Source: an uncultured Duncaniella sp. (lineage in GTDB: Bacteria > Bacteroidota > Bacteroidia > Bacteroidales > Muribaculaceae). Taken from it: a DNA stretch of 64,000 bases. The notes under the pieces were generated by a model, which saw only the letters and a program-made list of their open reading frames with translations, was not told the DNA's origin and did no database searches. Positions 10,796 to 20,638 of the stretch are shown here, one piece after another. The translations under genes and the position numbers were made by a program. Positions within the stretch are counted from its first letter, which is position 1; every line of letters starts with the position of its first letter. The stretch is from contig NZ_CAJTQC010000007.1 of assembly GCF_910578445.1 (NCBI RefSeq), forward strand, positions 49,995 through 113,994. Reading direction: 5' to 3'.

Positions 10796-12352
10796 CTATT
10801 TGATAAGGTTTGACAAATCACCGTTCTTGCGTGCCAAAAGCTGAGCAAGATATAGCGAGCGCGGGAAAACATTTGTTTCATTTTCGCCCTCCCACTCACC
10901 GTCAAGACGGTCGGTAAATACTCCTGAATAACGTTCGGCTTTTGTTCCTATGCTATAATTCTTACCTGAAGCCCACGGACTCTGTACGGCAACACGTCCG
11001 GCATGGCAATTCCATAACACCTGTGTCACTCCGGCCCATCCGTGACCGCTGCCCATTTTGCCTCGGTCCTGCACGTTTATTTCTCCATCGGTGACAATAT
11101 TGTCATACAGCGTACCGACGGCCCAACGGTGATGCGGACCTATGTCGGCATAACTCTGGGTAGCGGTGCAGTTATGGAAAACATTCGGACCGCAAACCTG
11201 CGAACCGGTCACGTAGTCATGACGACCTTCACGGCTCTGACAATTTATGAAAAGATTCTGCTGGCCTATATTGTTGAAGGCATAACGCAGACCACCTGTA
11301 ATCACCGACTTCGGCGACAAGCTGCGACAGTTCCTGACTGTAACGTTCTTTGCATTGCGTTCGCAGCTTACACAGGCATAGCCGAGATGAAAACCGGTCA
11401 CATTGTCTACCCAGCAATTCTCCGCCTTGTCGATCTGCACGCCAATCCATCCGTGTTGCGTATCCTCATAGTCCTCAAACTCAGAGTCGAGACAGATATC
11501 CATTACTCCGACTTCTGAAATACGTCCGTCGAAAGTATATTTATAAATCTCTCCACCGCCATATTTGTGCGACATCTGCATGACGATTGGATTGTCGATA
11601 TAAACCCGGTTGCCTTCCACTTTCGTTATCTCACGCTCGAAGGCGAGATTATATTCTCTCGGAGTCCATTGGCGAGTGCCCTTACGCTCCACAATCTGAT
11701 CCATTTTTATGTCATGAATCCACTCCTGAGTGCCGGGACGATAGACGATGACTCTGTCACCGGGACGGAAACCGCTTGCATCCGATACCTGAAATGAATG
11801 TGTGCCGACAGGGACAAACGAGTCAGTAATGTGCACACGCGTGCCCGGAATCTCCTCTCTCTTACCTTCGCCCGACACCCTGATTAACGGATGTCGCTGA
11901 CGGGCGGTCGCTATCAGACGTGTCTCGTCAATATTACTTCCCTCACCCTGAATCACCACACCGCTTGCACTGACGACGATAGAGCCGGAAATAGGATAGA
12001 CACCACGTTTGAGCATCACCACACCCCTGTGACCATTGGCATCAGGCATCCTCTGTGAAATCTTGTCGACAGCAGCCTGTATGTGGGCAAGATTGTCGCC
12101 CTCCACAGGAGAAATGGTGATTACCGGCGAGAAATGAGGAAGTCCTTTGTCGCCGTGATGATAGCCCACGCGGCTGAAATCGGGAATGATGTTGCCTTCC
12201 TCATCAGGTATATATTCAAGCTTGCCGTCGGCGGTTATTTTCACCAACGATGACTGCCATGCTGCCGGCATCTTGGTCTGGGCATCAGCCGTCAACGTGC
12301 CGATTGCCATAAACGCTAAAAACATAGCGCCAAACAGTTTCGGAGTTTTCAT
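10796..12352 (-). CDS. Secreted right-handed beta-helix protein, unassigned family
   Basis: A 518-aa protein with start ATG 12352 and a signal peptide ending near TADAQ (residue 25). Residues about 80-460 form a pectin-lyase-like beta-helix: AHIQAAVDKI, GVVMLKRGVYPISGSIVV, VVIQGEGSN, then many turns of the type NCWVDNVTGFHLGYA and NVTVRNCRSLSP. I cannot place it in a CAZy family. Candidate catalytic residues cluster in REGRHDYVTGSQ and IGPHHRWAVG. It is 73 nt below the TonB receptor and 10 nt above GH29, so it belongs to the operon. It could be a lyase, a hydrolase or an epimerase; the fold is clear but the reaction is not. Confidence 0.7.
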   Translation of the reverse strand: MKTPKLFGAMFLAFMAIGTLTADAQTKMPAAWQSSLVKITADGKLEYIPDEEGNIIPDFSRVGYHHGDKGLPHFSPVITISPVEGDNLAHIQAAVDKISQRMPDANGHRGVVMLKRGVYPISGSIVVSASGVVIQGEGSNIDETRLIATARQRHPLIRVSGEGKREEIPGTRVHITDSFVPVGTHSFQVSDASGFRPGDRVIVYRPGTQEWIHDIKMDQIVERKGTRQWTPREYNLAFEREITKVEGNRVYIDNPIVMQMSHKYGGGEIYKYTFDGRISEVGVMDICLDSEFEDYEDTQHGWIGVQIDKAENCWVDNVTGFHLGYACVSCERNAKNVTVRNCRSLSPKSVITGGLRYAFNNIGQQNLFINCQSREGRHDYVTGSQVCGPNVFHNCTATQSYADIGPHHRWAVGTLYDNIVTDGEINVQDRGKMGSGHGWAGVTQVLWNCHAGRVAVQSPWASGKNYSIGTKAERYSGVFTDRLDGEWEGENETNVFPRSLYLAQLLARKNGDLSNLIK

Positions 12353-12425
12353 GATTCAGAATGTTAAATAAAACAATTGTAGATTTGAGTGACCATTCGC
12401 GGAATAGCTACTCTTAGATATTTGC

Positions 12426-14291
12426 TCAGAACTTCCATTCCAGACCGGCCATCACAGTGGCACGCGGCATCGGGAAGCCATAATTAATCTGATAGTCTGC
12501 GGCTGTCAGATTCTCACCCTTGACAAACAGAGTCAGGGGTTTATTGAACGTGAATGTATAGGCAACACGCGCGTTGAGCAGCGTGTAGTGTTCGGTTGTT
12601 TTCTCTGTCTTCAGACCCCATACTCCCATTGCATCGAGAGTAAACTGCCAGTTGCCGGGAGAGTATGCAACTTCGCCGAACACCTTGTGCTCAGGAGCGG
12701 CCAGAATATCGGTCGAGGTGTGAAGATAGGCATAGTTGGCTGTCACATTCCACTCGCTGTTTATGGCGAAGGATGCGTCAAGTTCAAATCCCTTATTGAT
12801 GAATTTACCTGTATTCATATTCTTTGCGACACCGTCAACCATGACCGACTGTATCATATTGTCACCGTTGATGTAGTAGAGAGCCAGACCTGTGTTCAGA
12901 CGGCTGTCTAAAAACCAATGGCGGAGTTCAACCTCAAAATTATCCATCGATTCCGGCATCAGCTCAGGATTACGCGGAGCATACATGTAAAGTTCTCGGA
13001 TATTCGGCGAACGGAAACCCTTGCCATAGCTGAACTTCATGCGCGACGCCGACCATGGACGATAGATGAACCCGGCCTGCGGAATCCATTCATTGCCGAA
13101 CTGCGACGAATGCTCGATACGCGCACCGGCATTGAGGCTAAGTCGGTTATTGAAAAAGGCCTGCTGCATCATGGCATAAGCACCGATTTCATTGACATGC
13201 CTGTCTGTAATCGGACTCTCTTTGCCATCGGCTTTGGCTGAATTCCATGCCTCACCGCCCCAATGTTTGAAGTCGACTCCTACGCTCAGGTCATTACCGT
13301 CCCACGGGCGAATGGTTTGAAAGGCTGTGACACCAATATTATAGTCTTTGGAATTGAACAGATAGTCACGTGGCTTACCGTTTTTCAACCCATCGTCAAT
13401 TTTGTGCTTACCCCAATTGTAGTAAGCCTGCACACCGCCCGAAGATATATCATAATTATTCTTTATAAATAGCGATGTCGTGGTACGGAACATCTTGGCC
13501 CACATTTCAATCGGCATGGCGAGATCCACAGAGCCCGGATTATCGGCCTTGGTCTCTGTCAACATCACATTTGCTCCGACCTCCCAATGACGGGAGGATG
13601 TATAACCCAGTGAAGCGTATTGGTTCGACAGCCAATAGTCCATTCCACGTCGGTTGCCGTCAGTCGACTCATAGCTTGCGGCTGCGAATGCATTCCAAGC
13701 ACCATGCCGATAACCGGCCTTCACCCCATATTTCTGCGTCCCGTAGCTTCCACCCATAGCGCGGACAGAGCCTTCGAGACCGTCGTGCATGGCCCGACGT
13801 GTAATCAGGTTGACAGAACCGCCCATCGCACCCGAGCCGTAGAGCAATGATGACGGACCGCTTACCACCTCGACCTTCTGCACATCGTTGGTCACGTATG
13901 TGTCAGGCAGCGAGTGGCCGAACACTCCGGCCCACTGTGGCTGACCGTCGATTAGAAACAATACTTTATTTCCACCGCCTACACCTCGAATATTTACCGT
14001 CCCGGCAGCTCCGCCGCTAACACCATAGCCTGCCAGACCGCGCTCTGTGACAAACATGCCCGGAATACGATTTTGAAGCACGGGGAGGAGATTGGTTTCT
14101 GTACTGTTGTCGATAATGTCAGCTCCTACGATTTTCACATCGAGCGGAAGGAGTGCCACCGGTGCTTTCGCCGATGTCTCAAGCACGACGACTTCGCCGA
14201 GAACATTGGTCGTGTCGTTTTTCTCAATAACTGAAGCCGAAACCGACGATGCAAGCATCAGCGCCGCCGATAGTATGACCTGTGATTTCAT
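12426..14291 (-). CDS. TonB-dependent outer-membrane receptor, BtuB/siderophore type
   Basis: A 621-aa receptor starting at ATG 14291 with a signal peptide (MKSQVILSAALMLASSVSA). A TonB-box-like LGEVVVLE lies near residue 30. The plug follows: VLQNRIPGMFV, GAAGTVNIRGVGGGNKVLFLIDGQP, and VQKVEVVSGPSSLLYGSGAMGGSVNLITR. A 22-strand-type barrel ends in the aromatic GLEWKF. It is far shorter than SusC proteins, lacks the N-terminal carboxypeptidase-regulatory domain, and has no SusD partner. Context suggests it imports oligosaccharides from this locus, but this receptor class also takes up cobalamin or metal chelates, so the cargo is open. It lies 27 nt below GH105-1. Confidence 0.85.
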   Translation of the reverse strand: MKSQVILSAALMLASSVSASVIEKNDTTNVLGEVVVLETSAKAPVALLPLDVKIVGADIIDNSTETNLLPVLQNRIPGMFVTERGLAGYGVSGGAAGTVNIRGVGGGNKVLFLIDGQPQWAGVFGHSLPDTYVTNDVQKVEVVSGPSSLLYGSGAMGGSVNLITRRAMHDGLEGSVRAMGGSYGTQKYGVKAGYRHGAWNAFAAASYESTDGNRRGMDYWLSNQYASLGYTSSRHWEVGANVMLTETKADNPGSVDLAMPIEMWAKMFRTTTSLFIKNNYDISSGGVQAYYNWGKHKIDDGLKNGKPRDYLFNSKDYNIGVTAFQTIRPWDGNDLSVGVDFKHWGGEAWNSAKADGKESPITDRHVNEIGAYAMMQQAFFNNRLSLNAGARIEHSSQFGNEWIPQAGFIYRPWSASRMKFSYGKGFRSPNIRELYMYAPRNPELMPESMDNFEVELRHWFLDSRLNTGLALYYINGDNMIQSVMVDGVAKNMNTGKFINKGFELDASFAINSEWNVTANYAYLHTSTDILAAPEHKVFGEVAYSPGNWQFTLDAMGVWGLKTEKTTEHYTLLNARVAYTFTFNKPLTLFVKGENLTAADYQINYGFPMPRATVMAGLEWKF

Positions 14292-14318
14292 GATTACGTG
14301 ACTTATGACCGATGGTTA

Positions 14319-15614
14319 TTATTTTTTCAGACTATCTTTTTCCATAATCACGGCAGCCCAAAGGACTCCGGCTACAGCCTCCTTGGCATTTAGCACCTTG
14401 TCGAGTGTCACATATGTGACAAAATCCTTTTTGATTGTCACACCGTCGCAAGCTCCTATCACATCAAGCAGACCGCGGTTGTTGACTCTTACGAATGGGA
14501 ACAGTGATTCATATCCGCGTTGAGCCACCTGTGCATAATCCTTCTCCTTAAGCAGACCCAGATCAATGCCACGACGGATTGAATATACAAACATGGCAGT
14601 CCCCGACGGGTCGATGAAATTAAGAGGATTAGTACCCTTGTCGACAACCATGAACCATCCGCCTGTATTCTTGTCCTGCCACTCTTTAAGTCCCTTTGAC
14701 ATTTTCAAATAGATTTCCTTAATCTCCTTATAGTCGGGATGCGATTCCGGAAGAACGGCAAGCAACTCGGGTACAACAAGCGAATACCATCCCATACCCT
14801 CGCTCCACACTTCCGGTGAAAGCCCGTCGGCATTGGCCCATTCGGCTTTAGATGGCTCTGTGGTCCATGCGTGAAGCATCAGACCGTCGGGGCGCTGCAA
14901 GTGTTTTGCAGCCGCCTTGATGTTGCGACATGCTATGTCGTAGCAGTAATCTGTCTCTCCCACCAGCTGACCGCAGCGAATGAGAAACATCTGCATCATG
15001 AACACACCGTCGACCCACATGTTGGGCGACTTATTTCCATGCCAGAACTGGCCGTCGGAACTCGGGTAAGTCCCGACACCTTTGAGAATCTGAAGCGCCG
15101 CTTTCTTATATCGCTCGTCACCTGTGCGGGCATATAGAGTACAGAATGCCGAACCGGTCATGAAATTGTCAAGATTAGTAAGCGCACCTCCGGTATAGTT
15201 ACCGTCGGCGTCCACAAAATTATCTATATAGCGCTTCATATAGTCGGTATAGGACGTATCGCCGGTCAGCTGCCCGAGACGGTCCATAGCCTCAAACATA
15301 TATCCCTGTACATATGTGTAATCTTTCCAATATGCGGTGCGATAGTCAGGATAGCGCGCCATCACCGATTCGGCAAGCGGTAGTGCCAGACGCGACGGCG
15401 CATCACCGGGAACATATCCGAGCCTTGCGTCAGGATTGCCCTGCGAAGTAGTACGCCGCATGCGCGTCGATGTTTGCTGTGTCACTTTCATGGTCACATT
15501 GTCAGCATTCGTCACATAGCCGGTGGTAGTGTAGCTCGTCTGCGCATCAAGCTGCAATGCGGAAACCAATGCCACCGGGACTAAAAGCATGGATGAGAAA
15601 GTTCTATATTTCAT
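14319..15614 (-). CDS. GH105 unsaturated rhamnogalacturonyl/uronyl hydrolase, copy 1
   Basis: A 431-aa secreted protein starting at ATG 15614 with a signal peptide ending at about residue 25. An unusual polar segment (residues 26-75) precedes an (alpha/alpha)6 barrel of the YteR/GH105 type. Landmarks are WKDYTYVQGYMFEAMDRL, FWHGNKSPNMWVDGVFMMQMF (catalytic Asp about residue 202), PEVWSEGMGWYSLVVPE, and DPSGTAMFVYSIRRGID. GH105 hydrates the delta-4,5 unsaturated uronic acid left by polysaccharide lyases. It is a paralog of the barrel of the propeller fusion at 20722-22752. It lies 45 nt below the alginate-lyase-fold gene, which could supply its substrate. Confidence 0.88.
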   Translation of the reverse strand: MKYRTFSSMLLVPVALVSALQLDAQTSYTTTGYVTNADNVTMKVTQQTSTRMRRTTSQGNPDARLGYVPGDAPSRLALPLAESVMARYPDYRTAYWKDYTYVQGYMFEAMDRLGQLTGDTSYTDYMKRYIDNFVDADGNYTGGALTNLDNFMTGSAFCTLYARTGDERYKKAALQILKGVGTYPSSDGQFWHGNKSPNMWVDGVFMMQMFLIRCGQLVGETDYCYDIACRNIKAAAKHLQRPDGLMLHAWTTEPSKAEWANADGLSPEVWSEGMGWYSLVVPELLAVLPESHPDYKEIKEIYLKMSKGLKEWQDKNTGGWFMVVDKGTNPLNFIDPSGTAMFVYSIRRGIDLGLLKEKDYAQVAQRGYESLFPFVRVNNRGLLDVIGACDGVTIKKDFVTYVTLDKVLNAKEAVAGVLWAAVIMEKDSLKK

Positions 15615-15659
15615 AGCTGTATGTATTCTTTATATTTAAGGCAGTTGTTATTAATAATT

Positions 15660-16832
15660 TCAGAGCCAGATAAGCGGATTGCGAATAGGCAGATTGCGGA
15701 TAACCTCCTCATTTTCGGGGAAGTGTTCATATTTGTCCCAAAGCTCAAGATATTTGTCGTCACCCCAGTGATTCCATGCAAACAGGAGCGCCGGATGAGC
15801 GACTGGCCATTCGTCCCAATACATCACATCGGGGTCAAGATCCCAAGTTGATTTGTCGCCGATATAGGGACACATGTAGTCTACCGCTTTACGCATATTA
15901 CGGCCATCAGCCGTTGTGTAGTCCCACAGGTTGTCTTCATCAGTCGAGAGTATCTGACACAGTGTCGCCATCGCATCGAGATTAAAAAGCGAATAGCCAT
16001 AAGGTTTAGTGCGTGCACGTTCCTGAGGGAAAGAACCGTCGGCAGCCATCTGATCGACAATGAAGATTTTTCTGAATCTGTCAGCACAGAATTTCATCAC
16101 CTCTTTATTGTCAAGATATTTGGCGAACATGGCAGCCTGCATTGCCCAGCATGTACCATGATTGTTGGTTGCATTCATCTCTTGCTGGCCATAGGGATGC
16201 GTCATTAGCCATTCCAGATATTCACCGAGCCATCGCTTCACTCCTGAATCGACATCATCGGGAACCAATCCTTCTTCACGCAGACGCAAAAGCGACTGCA
16301 CCACCTCTATCAGATGAATCGTGTCGATAATTCCGATTCCGCGTCCTGTGGCTACACCCTTGATAGCCTGAGCATAGGCAAGACTCGGATTCATGCGGGT
16401 GGAATCATCCATGAACCACGCACGGGTGTGTCTCAGCACCGGCTTGACATAGTCCTTGTCTCCTGTCAGGAGATAGGCTGACGTCAGATTACCGATTATA
16501 CGGCTGAAGCGGATCATGGCATGACGGTGTTGAACGAAGTTATCGGGATTTGTCAGACCGTCACGTCTGACGTAAGGGCCGTCAGGATTGAGCGAGTCGG
16601 GCCACCAGTAGTCACCTTCGGAATAAAAATCATGGTTTGTTCCGGCGCTACGTTCAGCAATGAATGCAGTGACCGTAACCGGTTCGGCCTCCATATCGGC
16701 CTTAGCCTGCTCAAGAATCCTGTTTCGAAGCGGTGTCGCCACTTCCTTTGCTACACCGGGCGATGACAAAGTGACACATGACAGCACCACAAGCAGCCCT
16801 ATTAACGTAAAACCGAGATATAAGCGTTTCAT
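15660..16832 (-). CDS. Alginate-lyase-fold (PF05426-type) secreted protein, candidate uronate lyase
   Basis: A 390-aa protein. ATG 16832 is preferred; a GTG one codon upstream (16835) overlaps the GH2 stop and is an alternative. The N-terminus is a hydrophobic signal with LVVLSC, so it is probably a lipoprotein. The (alpha/alpha) toroid carries alginate-lyase-superfamily marks: SEGDYWWPDS near residue 75, ATNNHGTCWAMQ near 225 (Asn-His pair), and SFPQERARTKPYGYSLFNLDAM near 280 (Arg/Tyr). Families with this fold (PL5, PL38 and related) cleave uronate chains by beta-elimination. With GH88 and two GH105s beside it, a glucuronan- or galacturonan-type lyase role fits, but the family is not certain. 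Confidence 0.72.
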   Translation of the reverse strand: MKRLYLGFTLIGLLVVLSCVTLSSPGVAKEVATPLRNRILEQAKADMEAEPVTVTAFIAERSAGTNHDFYSEGDYWWPDSLNPDGPYVRRDGLTNPDNFVQHRHAMIRFSRIIGNLTSAYLLTGDKDYVKPVLRHTRAWFMDDSTRMNPSLAYAQAIKGVATGRGIGIIDTIHLIEVVQSLLRLREEGLVPDDVDSGVKRWLGEYLEWLMTHPYGQQEMNATNNHGTCWAMQAAMFAKYLDNKEVMKFCADRFRKIFIVDQMAADGSFPQERARTKPYGYSLFNLDAMATLCQILSTDEDNLWDYTTADGRNMRKAVDYMCPYIGDKSTWDLDPDVMYWDEWPVAHPALLFAWNHWGDDKYLELWDKYEHFPENEEVIRNLPIRNPLIWL

Positions 16833-16834
16833 CA

Positions 16835-19228
16835 CTATTGATTTATAGTTATAAACTGGGTAGCAAGGCCGTCGGACTTTACAGCCACGACCGATTTTCC
16901 ATTACCCTTTTTCATCCTTATCGAAGCCCGGCCGTTTGCCAGCTCGACTTTTGCCGAGCCACCTGCCGTGCCCTGATTCTTGATCAGCTCTCCGTCACCG
17001 ACGAGTTCGAAACGCACGAATTTGCGCGAGTCGAGACAGATACGGCCTTTATCATCAACCATGCAGACTTCAATTTTTTCATAACCGTCGCCCATCGGAG
17101 AGCTTACTACGGCCAGCCGGGTTGCTTCACCCCATTTTTCAGTCTGGTAGAACCATGAAAGGTTATCTTCATATTTATTCTTATCACGCCCTGTCGCCAC
17201 GGCTCTGATATCGTTGTCACCGGGACGCAACTTCACATTCCAGCGGAGACCGGCGGCAGGATAGTTCTGACTGTCGCGTTTCCTGACACCCTGACTCTGC
17301 CCGTTGACAAAGAGTTCGACCTGCGGACAGTTGGAGTAGACAAGCACCTCCTTCTCTTCATTTTCCTCACCCCATCTTACAGGCTGTGAATGACCGAGGA
17401 CATGAACCATAGGCGCGTCTGTCCAATAAGACTGGAATACATAGTAGCTCTCCTTCTTGGTGAAATCGCGCTCTATCACACCCTTCTGATTGACATAGGG
17501 CACGGGGTTCTCAGGACGGACAGGGGTCGAGAAGTCCTTGAACGGCCAGTAGGCCGCACCGGTGAGCCACGGCATATTTTCCTGTTCCTTAAGATGCCAG
17601 TCAATAAGCTTTATTACGTAGGTCTCCGACCAATCCTTTTTTGTCGGCTCGGCATCCTCGACATGACGGCCGGGATGGCTGTCGCCGCCCCACTCCACAT
17701 GGAGGAAATGCTTGACTTTGTCGAATGCCTCACGCGAGAATTTCTGATATTCCGAAAAATTGCCTCGATACCATCCTGCCCAGATTGTGGGAGAATAAAC
17801 GTCGACTATATCACTGCAGAAATCACAACGTCTGATCGCAGTCTTGCGCGACGGGTCGAGACTGTGGGCAAGAGTGTTGAGTTCGCTCATGAAAGCGCGT
17901 ATCTCACTCTGCTCATACGTCGGGAAGTCATTAGGCCAGTCGTTCTCATTGCCGAGACCCCATATAATGACCGAAGGATGATTGAAATGCTGCGCAATCA
18001 TATTGGTGAGCATCCTTCGGCCCTGTGAACGGTAAAGCTCACCGCCTACACCTCCGCGACACCAAGGAATCTCCTCCCACACGAGTATACCAAGCTCATC
18101 ACAAAGGTCAAGGATGATTTCCGACTGCTGATAGTGGCCAAGACGGATAAAGTTGACACCCATCTCCTTCATCATCCCCATCTCCTGTCGCATCATCTCC
18201 TCGGTCATGGCAGCTGCAACGCCGGCATGGTCCTCATGACGGTGAGAACCGCGAAGCAACAGACGACGGCCGTTGAGATGAAACGGTCCTTTTTCTATAA
18301 ACTTGAAATTGCGAAAGCCGAAACGCTCAGTCGAAGTAATTTCATTATCATCGGCCGACACGGTCACTTCACATGTATATCTTTTGGGCGAATCCACATC
18401 CCACAATTCAGGACGGTCAACAGCGATGTCGAGCAGAAGCTGTCGGCCAAGCGGAGTGATGCCCTTATGCTCACGGGTAGCTATAACCTTCCCTTCCGGC
18501 GACTTGACAGTCACGCGGACATCTGCTGACCTGACATCAGAAGGATTATAATACTCACCTGTTACTTTGAGTGTGGCCTTACGCAGATCATCGGCAAGTT
18601 CAGGCTGGATTCCAAGCTCCATGACACTGACAGCCGGAAGATAGACAAGGTTAAGATAGCGGTATAGACCGCCATATATATTGAAATCCGAAAGATCTGA
18701 TGGAATCATCTCGGCATCTCGGCTATTGTCGCAACGTACACTTAAAGGGACTTTGCCTCCGAAGCGGTCGGCGTCTTCCGAACTAAGAAAAGCCGTCACG
18801 GCATCCGTGATGTCGACATTCCAGCTGTCGTAACCGCCGACATGACTCCCGACCTTTGTAGTATAGACATAAACATCGGTTTTCTGGCCTGCGCCCTCGA
18901 ATTCGAGCACAACCCGTCCGTTCTTGTAAGGGTTGGCTATCTCAAGCTGAGTCTTATACCAACCCGGGCCCTGATAATAATTCAAATCAGGGTCAACGCA
19001 ATCCTCGGCATTGAAGCAGTGAGGCAGCGTGACTGTCTGCCAGATGGGCGACTCTTCGGGCTGACCGGCCTTTACAGGACGCACGGCTTCCCATATATTT
19101 CCAATATCCTGACGCAGGAATGACCAGTTGTCGTTAAGACGGTTTTTATGTTGTACGGGAACCTTCCCGAGAAGGGTCCCGCACAACATAAAGAAGGCGA
19201 CGTTAAGTACAAACAATCTTTTTACCAT
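16835..19228 (-). CDS. GH2 family beta-galactosidase/beta-glycosidase
   Basis: A 797-aa secreted enzyme. An upstream TTG (19243) is in frame, but ATG 19228 begins a proper signal peptide (MVKRLFVLNVAFFMLCGTLLG) and is preferred. Domains run as a jelly-roll (residues 30-190, LPHCFNAEDC, GPGWYKT, VGGYDSWNVDIT), an Ig domain (200-300), a TIM barrel (305-600) and C-terminal Ig-like domains. The acid/base Glu is in WGLGNENDW (about 428) and the nucleophile Glu in FLHVEWGGDSHPG (about 512). GH2 includes beta-galactosidases, glucuronidases and mannosidases; galactose or glucuronate release fits this locus. Its stop practically abuts the next start, and 126 nt separate it from GH88. Confidence 0.85.
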   Translation of the reverse strand: MVKRLFVLNVAFFMLCGTLLGKVPVQHKNRLNDNWSFLRQDIGNIWEAVRPVKAGQPEESPIWQTVTLPHCFNAEDCVDPDLNYYQGPGWYKTQLEIANPYKNGRVVLEFEGAGQKTDVYVYTTKVGSHVGGYDSWNVDITDAVTAFLSSEDADRFGGKVPLSVRCDNSRDAEMIPSDLSDFNIYGGLYRYLNLVYLPAVSVMELGIQPELADDLRKATLKVTGEYYNPSDVRSADVRVTVKSPEGKVIATREHKGITPLGRQLLLDIAVDRPELWDVDSPKRYTCEVTVSADDNEITSTERFGFRNFKFIEKGPFHLNGRRLLLRGSHRHEDHAGVAAAMTEEMMRQEMGMMKEMGVNFIRLGHYQQSEIILDLCDELGILVWEEIPWCRGGVGGELYRSQGRRMLTNMIAQHFNHPSVIIWGLGNENDWPNDFPTYEQSEIRAFMSELNTLAHSLDPSRKTAIRRCDFCSDIVDVYSPTIWAGWYRGNFSEYQKFSREAFDKVKHFLHVEWGGDSHPGRHVEDAEPTKKDWSETYVIKLIDWHLKEQENMPWLTGAAYWPFKDFSTPVRPENPVPYVNQKGVIERDFTKKESYYVFQSYWTDAPMVHVLGHSQPVRWGEENEEKEVLVYSNCPQVELFVNGQSQGVRKRDSQNYPAAGLRWNVKLRPGDNDIRAVATGRDKNKYEDNLSWFYQTEKWGEATRLAVVSSPMGDGYEKIEVCMVDDKGRICLDSRKFVRFELVGDGELIKNQGTAGGSAKVELANGRASIRMKKGNGKSVVAVKSDGLATQFITINQ

Positions 19229-19354
19229 AGTAAGTAGTCTCAATCTATCAATATCTAATCCAACTTAATCTTATTATAACCTAAATGAAATTTCTTATGA
19301 AATTATGTTCACCTTCTTAACCGTTAATTCAAGTCGTGCTACTCCATTCCTGTT

Positions 19355-20587
19355 TCAGAGCAGAGCTGTGCCCTCTTTTTCAAGCTTGGCTTTTTTAAGC
19401 AGAGCTTCGAGGAAGTAATAGTCCGCATAGATAATTGGGACATCCACTTCGGAGTTGCTGTTGCCTGAACCTACGCTATGGAGAAGCAGGAAGCCGCGGT
19501 CGTTGTTGAGGCTCGCACGATAGTTCTTTGTAAGGCTCTCAATGATGCGGTCGGCCCGGTCCTTGTGGATAGTGGCGTTCTCCTTGTCATACATCGAGAG
19601 TTCGTAGAGAGCACATGCCGTCACTGCAGCAGCCGAAACATCGCGAGGCTCATCAGGAATATTTGGAGCATTGTAGTCCCAGTAAGGCACGAGATCCTCA
19701 GGCAGCGTGGGACTGTTGAATATATAACCGGCTATGTGTTTTGCCTGATCGAGAAATTCCTCACGGCCGGTCTCGCGATAACACATCGTGTAGCCATAGA
19801 GTCCCCATGCCTGTCCACGCGACCATGCCGATTCATGCGAGTAGCCCTGATGGGTGTGTTTATGGAGTACATCACCTGTAATCGTGTCATAATCGACCAC
19901 GTGATATGAGCTATAGTCATCACGGAAATGATTCTTAATCGTTGTGAGCGCATGGTTCACGGCAATATCGCGATAGATGGAATCGCCCGACTCCTTTGCC
20001 GCCCAGAACAGCAGTTCGAGATTCATCATGTTGTCGATGATGACCGGGCACTGCCACTTGTCCTTGTTGTGGTCCCACGAGCGGATACAGCCGACTTTGT
20101 CCTTGTAGCGGGTAATCAGCGTGGAGGCTGATTCGAGCATGATGTCGCGGTAAGTCGAGTCGCCGGTGAGACGATAACCGTTGCCGAAACTACAGTAGAC
20201 TTTGAACCCCATATCGTGAGTTCCGCCATTGGTTTTCTCCCGCTCTACCGGGGCAGTGAATTCAATCGCCTTCTCTTTCCAGAAATCATCACCGGTATAT
20301 TCATACATATACCATAGTTCTCCGGGAAAAAATCCGCTACACCAGTCCCGCGATGCGACAAGCCGGAGCGAACCGTCAGGCTCGATGTTGCGAGGAGCAA
20401 AAACATTGTTGGCAATCTGCTTCTCGGTGAGATGGGCTCTTGCACTGTCGATTTCAGTAAAAGCATGCTTGAGCTGAGAAGCTGAAAATTCAAAGTTTTC
20501 ACTTACTATATCCTGTTCGGCAGTTGACTTGGTTGCACACGATGCAAACAAAAGTGCGGTTGAGAGAAGTCCTAACTGTAGTTTCAT
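19355..20587 (-). CDS. GH88 unsaturated glucuronyl/galacturonyl hydrolase, lipoprotein
   Basis: A 410-aa enzyme. A TTG-initiated extension exists to 20653 and would overlap the promoter; ATG 20587 gives a clear lipoprotein signal (MKLQLGLLSTALLFASC) and is chosen. GH88 features are SRDWCSGFFPGELWYMYE, the two catalytic Asp regions NGGTHDMGF (about D124) and VIIDNMMNLELL (about D184), and HQGYSHESAWSRGQAWGLYGY. It removes delta-4,5 unsaturated uronic acid from lyase products. The putative HTCS-1 element lies 52 nt upstream of its ATG, making it the first gene of the long transcription unit down to 2702. Confidence 0.9.
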   Translation of the reverse strand: MKLQLGLLSTALLFASCATKSTAEQDIVSENFEFSASQLKHAFTEIDSARAHLTEKQIANNVFAPRNIEPDGSLRLVASRDWCSGFFPGELWYMYEYTGDDFWKEKAIEFTAPVEREKTNGGTHDMGFKVYCSFGNGYRLTGDSTYRDIMLESASTLITRYKDKVGCIRSWDHNKDKWQCPVIIDNMMNLELLFWAAKESGDSIYRDIAVNHALTTIKNHFRDDYSSYHVVDYDTITGDVLHKHTHQGYSHESAWSRGQAWGLYGYTMCYRETGREEFLDQAKHIAGYIFNSPTLPEDLVPYWDYNAPNIPDEPRDVSAAAVTACALYELSMYDKENATIHKDRADRIIESLTKNYRASLNNDRGFLLLHSVGSGNSNSEVDVPIIYADYYFLEALLKKAKLEKEGTALL

Positions 20588-20638
20588 GGATGTTTTCTTT
20601 ATATTCTTAAAATTGTTTTTTTCGGTTAAAGTTGTTGT

